Shown here in pieces: positions 18,203 through 26,574 of a stretch of 64,000 bases of DNA. The DNA is taken from positions 62,001 through 126,000 of the forward strand of contig JAGYLU010000002.1 of the NCBI GenBank assembly GCA_018400755.1, given 5' to 3'. This DNA is from Acholeplasmataceae bacterium (GTDB lineage Bacteria > Bacillota_I > Bacilli_A > Acholeplasmatales > Acholeplasmataceae). The position numbers and the translations under genes were made by a program. The notes beneath the pieces were generated by a model. That model saw nothing but the letters and a program-made list of their open reading frames with translations. It ran no database searches and was not told the DNA's origin. The stretch's first letter is position 1. Each line of letters opens with the position of its first letter.

Positions 18203-18687
18203 ACATTTATGTGATAGGCATGCCTGGATCGGGAAAATCAACAGTTGCGAGACTGCTCTCAAAAGCCTTGGGCCGTACATTGATCGACCTGGATGCCCTG
18301 ATTGAGAAAGAAGCTCATATGTGGATCAATGAGATTTTTGAACGGGTTGGTGAAGACCGGTTCCGAGAACTCGAAACCGCGGCTTTGCAATCGGTCAAAG
18401 ACGGTGATCACATCGTTTCTTGCGGTGGCGGGATCGTCACCAGAAAAGAAAACAAAGCCTTGATGACTGGTTTCGTGATTTGTCTCGATGTTGACATTGA
18501 GACCCTTCGAACCCGTCTTGACGAGGGCATTTTCCGACCACTCCTGATGAAAAAATCAATTGAGACCCTCTATGAGGAACGCTTTTTGAAATATCGTGAC
18601 TTTGCTGATCTGATGGTCGCAAACGACGATGACCCAATGGTTGCTGTCGACACCATCAGAAAGGCATTGAAAGAAAGGGGTATATGA
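18199..18687 (+). CDS. aroK: Shikimate kinase
   Basis: The kinase phosphorylates shikimate in chorismate synthesis. The 162-residue protein has P-loop GMPGSGKST, the DLDALIE acidic motif, FRELETAAL, and the CGGGIV substrate-binding motif, with an R-P-L lid segment (GIFRPLLM). The start overlaps the miaA stop (ATGA). Together with aroQ it shows that at least part of the shikimate pathway is kept. Confidence 0.94.
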   Translation: MNIYVIGMPGSGKSTVARLLSKALGRTLIDLDALIEKEAHMWINEIFERVGEDRFRELETAALQSVKDGDHIVSCGGGIVTRKENKALMTGFVICLDVDIETLRTRLDEGIFRPLLMKKSIETLYEERFLKYRDFADLMVANDDDPMVAVDTIRKALKERGI

Positions 18688-19118
18688 TGACATTGCTTGT
18701 GATCCACGGACCGAACCTGAACATGCTTGGGCGTCGTCAGGCCAGCCACTATGGACAATTCACGCTTGAGGAACTACATGAAAAGCTGATTGAGACGTTT
18801 CCGGAGATTGACTTCTCCTTTTTCCAGAGCAACCACGAAGGCGACATCATCGATGTCATTCATGATGCCATGGATGCTGACTTTGATGCCTTGTTGATCA
18901 ATCCTGGGGCGTATACGCACACCAGTGTCGCGATCAGGGATGCTTTGGACATGATTCAGATGCCCAAAGTTGAAGTTCACTTGTCGGATATTGAGAATCG
19001 TGAACCTTTTCGGAAGGTCAATCTGATCAAGGATGTTGTCGATAAGACCTTCATGGGCAACAAAGTCGAAAGTTACCTCGAAGCCATTGAATTTCTTCAG
19101 ACAAAAGGTGTTGTCTGA
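18687..19118 (+). CDS. aroQ: 3-dehydroquinate dehydratase, type II
   Basis: The enzyme converts 3-dehydroquinate to 3-dehydroshikimate. The 143-residue protein has the type II signature: VIHGPNLNMLGRRQ, catalytic-loop Y in ASHYGQFTL, SNHEGDIIDVIHDA, NPGAYTHTSVAI, and VEVHLSDIENREPFR. Two ATGs lie at 18684 and 18687; AAGGGG spacing favours the second, which overlaps the aroK stop by one base. It is the last gene of the mutS operon, and the efp promoter overlaps its stop. Confidence 0.95.
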   Translation: MTLLVIHGPNLNMLGRRQASHYGQFTLEELHEKLIETFPEIDFSFFQSNHEGDIIDVIHDAMDADFDALLINPGAYTHTSVAIRDALDMIQMPKVEVHLSDIENREPFRKVNLIKDVVDKTFMGNKVESYLEAIEFLQTKGVV

Positions 19119-19139
19119 GCGCGATATGTCGTGTATAAT
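19111..19139 (+). promoter_or_regulatory. Promoter of efp
   Basis: TTGTCT (19111-19116) and TATAAT (19134-19139) are 17 bases apart. The -35 overlaps the end of aroQ. Leader is about 25 bases, with AAAGGAG. Confidence 0.65.
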
Positions 19140-19169
19140 GAAAACGGCAAAAAAAAGGAGTCCAAACCT

Positions 19170-19733
19170 ATGATCAGTACAAATGAATTCAAAACCGGCC
19201 AAACCATCATGTTTGACGGTCATATTTACCAAATCATCTCATTCATGCACGTCAAACCCGGCAAAGGCGCAGCCTTTGTCAGAAGCAAGCTCAGAAATCT
19301 TCGGACCGGTGCGGTTGTTGACCACACATTCAATGCCGGTACCAAGGTTGACAAAGCCCAGATAGACAAGACCGGCATGCAGTATCTTTATGCCAATGGT
19401 GATGTTCATGTGTTCATGAACACTGAGACCTATGAGCAGGTTGATATTTCAGCGGTGCAGATTGAAAACGAACTCAAGTATATTTACGAAGGTATGGAAG
19501 TCTCTGTTCTCTTTTATGATGGCAGGGAAATTCTTGGCGTCCAACTGCCTGACAAAGTGGTTCTCGAAGTCACAGAAGCAGATCCGGCCGTCAAAGGGGA
19601 TACCAAAACCAACGCCATGAAGGATGCCATTGTCCAAACCGGTTTACTTGTCAAGGTTCCGATGTTCATTGAACAGGGTGACAAAATCATTGTCAACACC
19701 GATGATGGATCCTATGTTTCAAGAGACAAGTGA
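19170..19733 (+). CDS. efp: Elongation factor P
   Basis: EF-P relieves ribosome stalling at consecutive prolines. The 187-residue protein has the KOW-like N-terminal domain with the tip loop [11 protein letters not shown], whose lysine is the modifiable residue of the family, followed by two OB domains (ending DGSYVSRDK). AAAGGAG supports ATG 19170; a longer open frame begins in the promoter. It is monocistronic, with its own promoter and terminator. Confidence 0.97.
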   Translation: MISTNEFKTGQTIMFDGHIYQIISFMHVKPGKGAAFVRSKLRNLRTGAVVDHTFNAGTKVDKAQIDKTGMQYLYANGDVHVFMNTETYEQVDISAVQIENELKYIYEGMEVSVLFYDGREILGVQLPDKVVLEVTEADPAVKGDTKTNAMKDAIVQTGLLVKVPMFIEQGDKIIVNTDDGSYVSRDK

Positions 19734-19746
19734 TGGTTTGAAAATA

Positions 19747-19783
19747 ATCAACATGCGCGTCACGATGTTGATGCGCTTTTTTT
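19747..19783 (+). terminator. Intrinsic terminator of efp
   Basis: ATCAACAT (19747-19754) pairs with ATGTTGAT (19765-19772), followed by GCGC and seven Ts. Confidence 0.8.
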
Positions 19784-19826
19784 ATGCTGTCCGATGACGT
19801 TTGCGGGCTGATGTTTTTGCGATGTG

Positions 19827-19835
19827 TGCTATAAT
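19827..19835 (+). promoter_or_regulatory. Extended -10 promoter of rluB-like gene
   Basis: TGC-TATAAT 15 bases before the start codon, with GGGTGA as ribosome binding site in between. There is no clear -35. Confidence 0.5.
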
Positions 19836-19850
19836 GAGACGGGTGAAACC

Positions 19851-20588
19851 ATGGAACGTTTGAATAAAGTATTGGCGGATCGGGGCATTGCCTCTCGCCG
19901 CAAGTGTGATCTGATCATTTTGGAAGGTCGTGTCAAAGTCAATGGCGTGACCGTGACAGAACTCGGTACCAAAGTCGGCACGGATGATCGTGTGACGGTC
20001 GATGGCAAGCCGCTTTTGAGCGTGGAGCTCCATTATTTCCTCATGAACAAGCCCACTGGTGTCCTCTCGGCTGTTTCTGATGACAAAGGTCGCAAGACCG
20101 TGATCGACCTGCTCGAGCAGCGACATCGTGATCTAAGACTGTTTCCGGTCGGCCGTCTTGACTACAACACCGCCGGTCTGATTATCCTGACCAATGACGG
20201 CGAGCTTGCAAACCGTCTTTCCCATCCCTCTTTCGAGGTTGAGAAGACGTATTTGACCCGCGTGTCTGGCATTGTGATCAAAGAAAAGATCAGAACGCTC
20301 AGAAAAGGGATTACCCTTGAGGATGGGCATCTCGCACGACCACAGGATGTGCGTCTTGTCGAGCTTGACAAAACGCATCAAAGCACCCTCATCAGCATCA
20401 CACTCACCGAAGGTCGCAATCGTGAAGTTCGCAAAATCATGGAAGCCATCGGACATCCAGTCAAGAAGTTGACGCGGATTCGTTACGACTTCTTGACCCT
20501 TGAAGGAATTGAGAGAGGTACCTACAGGCCGCTCAAGATCCATGAAGTCAAGAAGCTATATGCGCATCAATCGTCTAAAAACACATAA
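19851..20588 (+). CDS. rluB: RluB-type 23S rRNA pseudouridine synthase
   Basis: The 245-residue protein begins with an S4 RNA-binding domain (MERLNKVLADRGIASRRKCD) followed by the RsuA/RluB-E-F catalytic domain. The motif GRLDYNTAGLIILTNDGEL contains the catalytic aspartate. Later EGRNREVRKIMEAIGHPV is typical. It isomerises a uridine in 23S rRNA. RluB is the likeliest member by Bacillota context, but RluE/F or RsuA specificity cannot be excluded. GGGTGA before ATG 19851 sets the start. Confidence 0.9.
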   Translation: MERLNKVLADRGIASRRKCDLIILEGRVKVNGVTVTELGTKVGTDDRVTVDGKPLLSVELHYFLMNKPTGVLSAVSDDKGRKTVIDLLEQRHRDLRLFPVGRLDYNTAGLIILTNDGELANRLSHPSFEVEKTYLTRVSGIVIKEKIRTLRKGITLEDGHLARPQDVRLVELDKTHQSTLISITLTEGRNREVRKIMEAIGHPVKKLTRIRYDFLTLEGIERGTYRPLKIHEVKKLYAHQSSKNT

Positions 20589-20614
20589 AAACTGTGGGAT
20601 GATCAGGCTAATTA

Positions 20615-20623
20615 TGGTATAAT
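20615..20623 (+). promoter_or_regulatory. Extended -10 promoter of cmk operon
   Basis: TGG-TATAAT followed by GGAGGT at 20635-20640 and ATG 20646. The -35 position (TGGGAT) is poor. Confidence 0.5.
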
Positions 20624-20645
20624 CATACATGTATGGAGGTAAGTC

Positions 20646-21314
20646 ATGCCTGGATTTCAAGTCGCCATCGACGGACCAGCGGGATCGGGTAAGAGCACCA
20701 TCAGCCAGAAAGTCGCCAGGAAACTGAATTGGACACACATCGACACCGGTGCCATGTACCGGGCCGTCACCCTCAAAGCCCTGGAAACAGGGATTGAACT
20801 TTCCAACCCTGATGCCTATCGTTTTTTGGAGACTTTGAATATCTGTTATGACAAAGACCGGATTTACCTTGAAAACCGCGATGTCTCCGAAGACATCCGA
20901 TCGGATGCCGTGACTGACAATGTGTCGCTTGTCTCAAGTTTTCCCTATGTCAGGGACATCTTGGTCAAACTGCAACGTCAGGCCGCAATGATCGGAAACG
21001 TGGTGATGGACGGACGTGATATCGGCACGGTCGTTCTGCCTGAAGCCGATTTGAAGATCTTCCTCACAGCCAATGTCGAGGAACGGGCAAAAAGGCGATA
21101 CGCTGAGCACCTGCGCAAGGGCAAGGCGAACCCGATGAAAAAAGTCATCGATGACATCAAGACGAGAGACCAGAAGGATTCGACACGCGCATCCTCACCT
21201 CTCAGGATGGCTGATGACGCCATTGAATTGGATACGACTTATCTGACGGTGGATGACGTCGTCGATAAGATTCTAGAATTGATCGACAAAAAGGAGAAGG
21301 AACATGGAGATTAA
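20646..21314 (+). CDS. cmk: Cytidylate kinase
   Basis: The enzyme phosphorylates CMP and dCMP. The 222-residue protein has P-loop IDGPAGSGKST, the substrate motif HIDTGAMYRAVTLKAL, MDGRDIGTVVLPEADLKIFL, and RRYAEHLRKG with the RDQKDSTR lid. It overlaps the next gene by 11 bases and heads the block cmk-ypfD-der-gpsA, the same order as in Bacillus. Confidence 0.97.
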   Translation: MPGFQVAIDGPAGSGKSTISQKVARKLNWTHIDTGAMYRAVTLKALETGIELSNPDAYRFLETLNICYDKDRIYLENRDVSEDIRSDAVTDNVSLVSSFPYVRDILVKLQRQAAMIGNVVMDGRDIGTVVLPEADLKIFLTANVEERAKRRYAEHLRKGKANPMKKVIDDIKTRDQKDSTRASSPLRMADDAIELDTTYLTVDDVVDKILELIDKKEKEHGD

Positions 21315-22695
21315 CACGTTGAAGGTCGGACAAATCGTCGAAGGGACGGTTATCAAAATAGAAGAGAACACGATCTGGCTCGATGTCCAATACACGACCG
21401 AGGGCAAGATTCATCTTGATAACTATAGCAAACCGGCCCCGAACACATTCATCGGGCTGATCCATGAAGGCGACAAAGTGCGCGCCAAGGTTCAGAAGAT
21501 TACCGATGAACCCGCCCAGATTTTGCTTTCACGCCTGCCATTGGTCGCCGAGGAGCATTTCAAGAAGATCCAAGAGATTCAAGAAAGCGGCGAAACCGTG
21601 ACGGCAAAGGTCAAAAGCGTCAAGGAAAAAGGCCTTGTTTTGGCTTACCTTGAAAACGAATTGTTCCTACCTTATAGTTTGCTAGATTATGATCTTGTCA
21701 AAGAGAAGGATACCCTTCGTGGTAAACCACTCGAGGTGCAGATCATCGAAGCGAGTACCCGCGGCCGTAGCCGTCGGATCGTCGCATCCCGCAAAGCCAT
21801 TTTCGAGCGTGAGCGTCAAAAGGCGTATGAAGCACGCATCCAGGCCCGTCAGGAAGAACTCGACCAGATCAACACCGGTGATATTCTCAAAGGCACCGTT
21901 GACAAACTCGAACCGCATGCTGCCACCATCCGCTTTGATCACGTGGTCGGTCTCTTGCGTATCTCACAGGTGAGCCACTATCGCATCGACAAGATCGAAG
22001 ACGTCCTTGACAAAGGTCAGGAAGTTGACGTCAAGGTCATCAAAAAGGAAGGCAATCGTCTTGATTTGTCCATCAAGGCCCTGATGAAGACCCCTTATGA
22101 GGATTTCTACGACGCCCATAACGTTGGAGATACCGTCAAGGGAACAGTTTTCCAGAAGTTGCCGTTTGGCATTATTGTTGAAGTTGCCCGCGATGTTCGT
22201 GGTCTGCTTCATAAAAACGAGTTCTCTTGGAACCCCAATGACAATTTTGAGAGTTTCGTCAAAATTGGTGATGAGGTGACACTTTCGATCATCCAACTTG
22301 ATCCCAAGAAAGAAAAGATCTCATTGTCGAAGAAAGCCTTAGAGGACAATCCATGGAAAAATGTTACGGTCAAGCGTGGGGATATCGTCAAAGCCATTGT
22401 CGCTGAAGTGTCCAAAGATGGCCTCAAAGTCATGGTCCAAGGGGTCGAAGGATTCATTCCTGCTAACGAACTCTCAATGGAGAAAATCGGACGCCCTGAG
22501 GATTATTTCGCGATTGATGATGAAATTGACGCTTTGATCCTTGAAGCGAATCGTGACCGTTGGAACATGAAACTGTCGATCAGACGGATTCAGGAACGCG
22601 ATGAACGTTCCTCCTTCGAACAATATCTTGAAGATGATGACAAGGAAGACAAGATCACGCTCGGAGATCTCTTCGAAGATGATCTCAAAAAATAA
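21304..22695 (+). CDS. ypfD: S1-domain RNA-binding protein (ribosomal protein S1 homologue)
   Basis: The 463-residue protein carries four S1 repeats: near residues 5-75 (GQIVEGTVIKIEENTIWLD), 97-165, 195-265 (GDILKGTVDKLEPHAATIRFD), and 280-350 (GDTVKGTVFQKLPFGIIVE). A fifth S1-like stretch follows (GDIVKAIVAEVSKDGLKVMV), and the tail is acidic. This fits the YpfD/S1 homologues of Bacillota, where a role in translation of some mRNAs or RNA binding is assumed. The ribosome binding site and start lie in the end of cmk, implying translational coupling. Confidence 0.9.
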   Translation: MEINTLKVGQIVEGTVIKIEENTIWLDVQYTTEGKIHLDNYSKPAPNTFIGLIHEGDKVRAKVQKITDEPAQILLSRLPLVAEEHFKKIQEIQESGETVTAKVKSVKEKGLVLAYLENELFLPYSLLDYDLVKEKDTLRGKPLEVQIIEASTRGRSRRIVASRKAIFERERQKAYEARIQARQEELDQINTGDILKGTVDKLEPHAATIRFDHVVGLLRISQVSHYRIDKIEDVLDKGQEVDVKVIKKEGNRLDLSIKALMKTPYEDFYDAHNVGDTVKGTVFQKLPFGIIVEVARDVRGLLHKNEFSWNPNDNFESFVKIGDEVTLSIIQLDPKKEKISLSKKALEDNPWKNVTVKRGDIVKAIVAEVSKDGLKVMVQGVEGFIPANELSMEKIGRPEDYFAIDDEIDALILEANRDRWNMKLSIRRIQERDERSSFEQYLEDDDKEDKITLGDLFEDDLKK

Positions 22696-22717
22696 TTGAC
22701 CGAAAGGCAGTGAGCCT

Positions 22718-24025
22718 ATGCCGTTCATTGTTGCGATTGTCGGTCGCCCAAACGTTGGAAAATCAAGCCTGTTCAACCGTATTGTCGGGGCCAGGTTGTC
22801 TATTACCGACGATGAAGCCGGAATTACCCGCGACCGTCTTTACGCCAAAGCCGAATGGCTGACAAAACATTTCAGGGTCATTGACACAGGGGGCATCGAC
22901 ATCGGCGATGCCCCTTTTTTGAACCAAATCAAGGCCCAAGCACAAATTGCGATGGATGAGGCAAACGTCATCGTTTTTGTCGTTGATGGCCGTATGGGGC
23001 TCTCCGATGCGGATCATCATATCGCTAAGATGCTATATGTCAGTGACAAGCCCGTGATCCTTGCCGTCAATAAGATCGATGACATCAGCATGGCAAACAA
23101 CGCATTTGAATTCTATGCGCTTGGCCTTGGCGATCCGGTGGCGATCAGCAGTCATCACGGCATCGGGATTGGTGACCTTCTCGATCAGATCATCTCCCAT
23201 CTCAAAGATGATGAACCACAACCCTATGATGATGAGACCATTCGTTTTTCCATTGTCGGACGTCCCAATGTCGGAAAGTCATCACTGACCAACGCTATTC
23301 TTGGATTTGAACGGGTCATCGTGAGTGAGATCTCAGGAACCACCAGGGATGCCATCGATACCCAGTTCAAACGTGATCGTGAACATTATGTTGTCATTGA
23401 TACGGCAGGGATCAAGAAACGCGGGAAGATTTATGAGAATGCTGACAAGTACAGTGTGCTTCGTGCCCTTCAAGCGCTTGAACGTTCGGATGTCGCCTTG
23501 CTCGTGATTGATGGTGAGGAAGGGGTCATTCAACAGGACAAGCATGTTGGTGGATATGTTGAGGACCATCACAAGGCGGTTGTCATTGTCGTCAACAAAT
23601 GGGACGCGGTCGAAAAAGATGAGCGGACCATGAAAAAAATGGAGAAGACCATCAAGGATGAGTTCAGGTTTCTCGATTATGCTGAGGTTGTCTTCGTGTC
23701 AGCCAAGCACAACGCTCGCATCCAAACCATTTTCCCAGCCATCAAGAATGCGTTTGAGAACTACCGCAAGCAAGTCCAGACGCATATCCTAAATGATATC
23801 CTGCAAGATGCCATTGCCATGAATCCGACTGCAATCTTCAATCATGGGAGAGCCCAGTTCAACTACATGACCCAGGTGGCGATCAAGCCACCGACATTCG
23901 CAGTATTTGTCAATAATCCCGATTTTGTGCATTTTTCATACCATAGATATCTCGACAACCGGCTCCGTCAGGCCATCGACTTTACAGGAACGCCGGTTCG
24001 ACTGATCATGAGAAAGAAGGCGTGA
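22718..24025 (+). CDS. der: Ribosome biogenesis GTPase Der (EngA)
   Basis: Der is needed for 50S subunit maturation. The 435-residue protein has two tandem GTPase domains. Their P-loops are GRPNVGKSSLFNR (about residue 9) and GRPNVGKSSLTNA (about 182), with DTGGI and DTAGI G3 motifs and two NKxD motifs (VNKIDD, VNKWDA). The C-terminal KH-like domain ends FTGTPVRLIMRKK, a typical Der tail. Confidence 0.98.
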   Translation: MPFIVAIVGRPNVGKSSLFNRIVGARLSITDDEAGITRDRLYAKAEWLTKHFRVIDTGGIDIGDAPFLNQIKAQAQIAMDEANVIVFVVDGRMGLSDADHHIAKMLYVSDKPVILAVNKIDDISMANNAFEFYALGLGDPVAISSHHGIGIGDLLDQIISHLKDDEPQPYDDETIRFSIVGRPNVGKSSLTNAILGFERVIVSEISGTTRDAIDTQFKRDREHYVVIDTAGIKKRGKIYENADKYSVLRALQALERSDVALLVIDGEEGVIQQDKHVGGYVEDHHKAVVIVVNKWDAVEKDERTMKKMEKTIKDEFRFLDYAEVVFVSAKHNARIQTIFPAIKNAFENYRKQVQTHILNDILQDAIAMNPTAIFNHGRAQFNYMTQVAIKPPTFAVFVNNPDFVHFSYHRYLDNRLRQAIDFTGTPVRLIMRKKA

Positions 24026-24027
24026 CC

Positions 24028-25023
24028 ATGAATGTCTCATTTATTGGTGGTGGGGCCTGGGGCACAACCCTTGCCCAAGTGATCTCTGACAACGGTCATC
24101 TGCCACTCGTCTATGATGTCAGAGCCGAGTCGGTTGATATGATCAATCGCCATTTGCATCCTTTTTTCGACACGGTGTTGCCGGATCAGGTCAAAGCGAC
24201 CAGTGATTTGAAGACATGTCTGGCGTTTTCGGATGTGATTGTGCTTGGTGTCCCATCAAAGGCTATCAGAGCTGTCTTTCAAACCATTGCCAGTCTCTTG
24301 GAAACACCGAAACTGTTTGTCAATGTCGCCAAAGGAATCGAGCCCGGGACATCGAAGCGATCCAGTGAGATCGCGCATGAGGAAATCCCTTCCCATTTGC
24401 TCAAAGGATTCGTCCAATTGACAGGACCGTCCCATGCCGAAGAGGTCATCTTGCGCAAGTTGACATTGCTTGTTGCTGCTAGCGACTCACTTGAGGACGC
24501 GACCATGATCCAACATCTCTTCGCAAATGACAGTTATCTCAGGGTCTACACGTCAACGGATCTGATCGGGTCGGAAGTGGCCGGTGCGATTAAGAATGCG
24601 ATCGCGGTCATTTCGGGGGCGTGCACCGGTCTTGGGTTGGGTGAAAATGCCCGGGCGGCAGTCATCACCAGAGGCATCGTTGAGATTGTCAGAGTCGTTG
24701 TCCAAATGGGTGGTCGGCGCGAGACCGCATTTGGATTGGCAGGGATTGGCGATTTGGTCGTCACGGCCTCCTCTGAACACTCTAGAAATTTTCGGGCCGG
24801 ACGTAAGATCGGACTCGGTATTCCTATCGATCAGGTCTATGCCCAGGAGAAACAGACCATCGAAGGATTCAGAGCGATCGAAGCGGTTCATGACTTCTCA
24901 ATCAAGACCGGGATCGAACTTCCAATGATCAATATTGCTTTCAAAATTCTTAAGGGAGAAATCAGTGCCGAAGACGCTGTGAGAAAATTGCTCGGTAGAG
25001 ACCTCAAAAGTGAAGATTTTTAG
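24028..25023 (+). CDS. gpsA: Glycerol-3-phosphate dehydrogenase [NAD(P)+]
   Basis: The enzyme makes sn-glycerol 3-phosphate for phospholipids from dihydroxyacetone phosphate. The 331-residue protein starts with the Rossmann motif FIGGGAWGTTLAQ and has NVAKGIEPGT, LTGPSHAEEV, the catalytic-lysine region SEVAGAIKNAIAV, and GLAGIGDLVVTASSEHSRN. ATG 24028 with GAAGG upstream is preferred to GTG 24022, which overlaps the der stop. It supplies the same lipid pathway as pgsA. Confidence 0.96.
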   Translation: MNVSFIGGGAWGTTLAQVISDNGHLPLVYDVRAESVDMINRHLHPFFDTVLPDQVKATSDLKTCLAFSDVIVLGVPSKAIRAVFQTIASLLETPKLFVNVAKGIEPGTSKRSSEIAHEEIPSHLLKGFVQLTGPSHAEEVILRKLTLLVAASDSLEDATMIQHLFANDSYLRVYTSTDLIGSEVAGAIKNAIAVISGACTGLGLGENARAAVITRGIVEIVRVVVQMGGRRETAFGLAGIGDLVVTASSEHSRNFRAGRKIGLGIPIDQVYAQEKQTIEGFRAIEAVHDFSIKTGIELPMINIAFKILKGEISAEDAVRKLLGRDLKSEDF

Positions 25024-25064
25024 GGCTTGAATGCTTCATGAAGCCATCAAAGCACGATAAATGT

Positions 25065-25093
25065 TTGCAATGGCTGCCCTTTTTTGATATAAT
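25065..25093 (+). promoter_or_regulatory. Promoter of HU gene
   Basis: TTGCAA (25065-25070) and TATAAT (25088-25093) are 17 bases apart, and a TGA triplet before the -10 gives an extended element. This fits strong expression of a nucleoid protein. Confidence 0.75.
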
Positions 25094-25122
25094 TGACACA
25101 TCGAACATAGGAGGATTTGAAC

Positions 25123-25398
25123 ATGAACAAAACTGAATTGATTGCCATTATCGCAAATCGTGCAGACGTCACTCAAAGAGTTGCCGAAGACGTGCTTAAA
25201 GCATTCACGGATACTGTTTCCGAAACACTTGGAAAGCGCAGCGAAAAAGTTGTCGTCACTGGTTTTGGAACATTTGAAGTCCGCAACCGCGTGCAACGCA
25301 CCGGTAAGAATCCAAGGACTGGTGAACTGATCACTGTGCCGGAACAAAAATCACCCGCATTCAGAGCCGGTAAGCTCTTAAAAGAATCGGTCAAGTAA
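25123..25398 (+). CDS. hup: DNA-binding protein HU
   Basis: The 91-residue HU-family protein begins MNKTELIAIIANRADVTQRV and has GFGTFEVRNRVQRTGKNPRT, the DNA-bending beta arm, with VPEQKSPAFRAGKLLKE at the end. It shapes the nucleoid as a homodimer. TAGGAGG precedes ATG 25123; a TTG two codons earlier is not needed. It is monocistronic and lies after gpsA, as in Bacillus (hbs). Confidence 0.97.
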   Translation: MNKTELIAIIANRADVTQRVAEDVLKAFTDTVSETLGKRSEKVVVTGFGTFEVRNRVQRTGKNPRTGELITVPEQKSPAFRAGKLLKESVK

Positions 25399-25405
25399 GT
25401 CCTCT

Positions 25406-25440
25406 CGCACGCCTTCAAAGGTGTGCGTTTTTTCTTTTTT
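25406..25440 (+). terminator. Intrinsic terminator of HU gene
   Basis: CGCACGCCTT pairs with AAGGTGTGCG (one G-T pair), ending at 25427, followed by TTTTTTCTTTTTT. Confidence 0.9.
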
Positions 25441-25491
25441 GTTGATTTTTTGAAAAATCGGTTAAAATGAAGGCAAGGATGGTGATGTGTG

Positions 25492-26454
25492 ATGGACATC
25501 TTTCAAAGTGCATTAAAGAATGATGTGACGGCAGTGATGGACACCATGACGCATCCCGAGATGGTCGACGACAAAGGAAAAAGTCTCTTGCATTACGCTG
25601 TGCTCGGGAGTGCGATGGATGTCATCGATTTTTTGCTGGCCCAAGATGCGAACGTCAACCTAGTGGATGAACACGGGGAAACCGCGCTTTTTGATTGTGC
25701 CAGAAAGGGCAAACTCGACATTGCCAAACGTTTGCTGGCCCGTTTTGCCAAGGTCAATGTCGAGAATCGGATGGGCGAGACCACGCTTCACTTGGCAGCC
25801 GCCAAGGGTCATTCGGATTTGATCAGGTTGTTGATTGAAAATGGGGGGCAAACCAACAAGAAGACCAAAGACGACCGTTTGCCTGTCCACTATGCGATTT
25901 TGAATGGTCGGACCGATGTTGTCGCGGATCTCTTGAAGGTCGGAAAACAGTCATGGTTCCAAAAGGATTTTTTTGGCAATTCGTTGTTGCATTATGCGAC
26001 CAAGACTGCGAGTGTGCCGATGATTGACATGCTTTTGAACCAAAATCTGGACCCGAATCAGCTCAATGACCAATTTGAGACGCCGATGTTCAACGCCGTC
26101 AGATTCGGCACAGTCGAAACGATCAGATTGCTTTTGGCCCATGATGCCTATATCGATATCCAGAATCGTCGGTATGAGACGCCAGTTGATCTTGCGGTCA
26201 TGGATCAGAAGGATCAGATTCTCTCCTATTTAAAGGCGTATATGGCAACTCCGAAATATGAACGGTTGTGTGACAAACAAGGATTGGCCATCGCGGTGTT
26301 GAACCGCGATCATACCCGTTTGCGCGCACTTTTGGAAAAATCGTTGCCACTCAGGCGCGACAAACGGCAAAAAACCGCTTTGGATTATGCCAAAGAGTAC
26401 AATCTTGGTCTGTGTATCAATCTCTTGCGACAGATTGAGGAGCCAAAAGCCTGA
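25492..26454 (+). CDS. Ankyrin-repeat protein
   Basis: The 320-residue protein consists almost wholly of ankyrin repeats of about 33 residues. Examples are KSLLHYAVLGSAMDVIDFLL, GETALFDCARKGKLDIAKRL, GETTLHLAAAKGHSDLIRLL and NSLLHYATKTASVPMIDMLL, and further units run to near the C-terminus. No signal peptide or membrane helix is visible, so it is probably cytoplasmic and mediates protein contacts; the partner is unknown. GTG 25489 or ATG 25492 could be the start, and AAGGATGG precedes both. It stands alone between terminators. Confidence 0.85.
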   Translation: MDIFQSALKNDVTAVMDTMTHPEMVDDKGKSLLHYAVLGSAMDVIDFLLAQDANVNLVDEHGETALFDCARKGKLDIAKRLLARFAKVNVENRMGETTLHLAAAKGHSDLIRLLIENGGQTNKKTKDDRLPVHYAILNGRTDVVADLLKVGKQSWFQKDFFGNSLLHYATKTASVPMIDMLLNQNLDPNQLNDQFETPMFNAVRFGTVETIRLLLAHDAYIDIQNRRYETPVDLAVMDQKDQILSYLKAYMATPKYERLCDKQGLAIAVLNRDHTRLRALLEKSLPLRRDKRQKTALDYAKEYNLGLCINLLRQIEEPKA

Positions 26455-26464
26455 GGAAGGTACT

Positions 26465-26496
26465 GGAGACGAGAAAAGCGTCTCCTTTCTTTTTGA
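26465..26496 (+). terminator. Intrinsic terminator after ankyrin gene
   Basis: GGAGACG (26465-26471) and CGTCTCC (26479-26485) form a 7-bp stem, followed by TTTCTTTTT. Confidence 0.85.
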
Positions 26497-26505
26497 CCCC
26501 TGACA

Positions 26506-26535
26506 TTGTCTTTGAAAACGCTCACATGGTATAAT
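26506..26535 (+). promoter_or_regulatory. Promoter of the buk-ptb-hut cluster
   Basis: TTGTCT (26506-26511) and TATAAT (26530-26535) are 18 bases apart, with TGG before the -10. No other promoter or terminator is visible until after fchA, so it may drive all eight genes. Confidence 0.6.
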
Positions 26536-26574
26536 GAATAGAGATGACCGAACCATATGAACAAGGAGGATACA

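Noticed and set aside
25024-25045. Terminator after gpsA (GGCTT...AAGCC with palindrome)
   Set aside because: Short stem without a T-run; at best a weak hairpin before the HU promoter.
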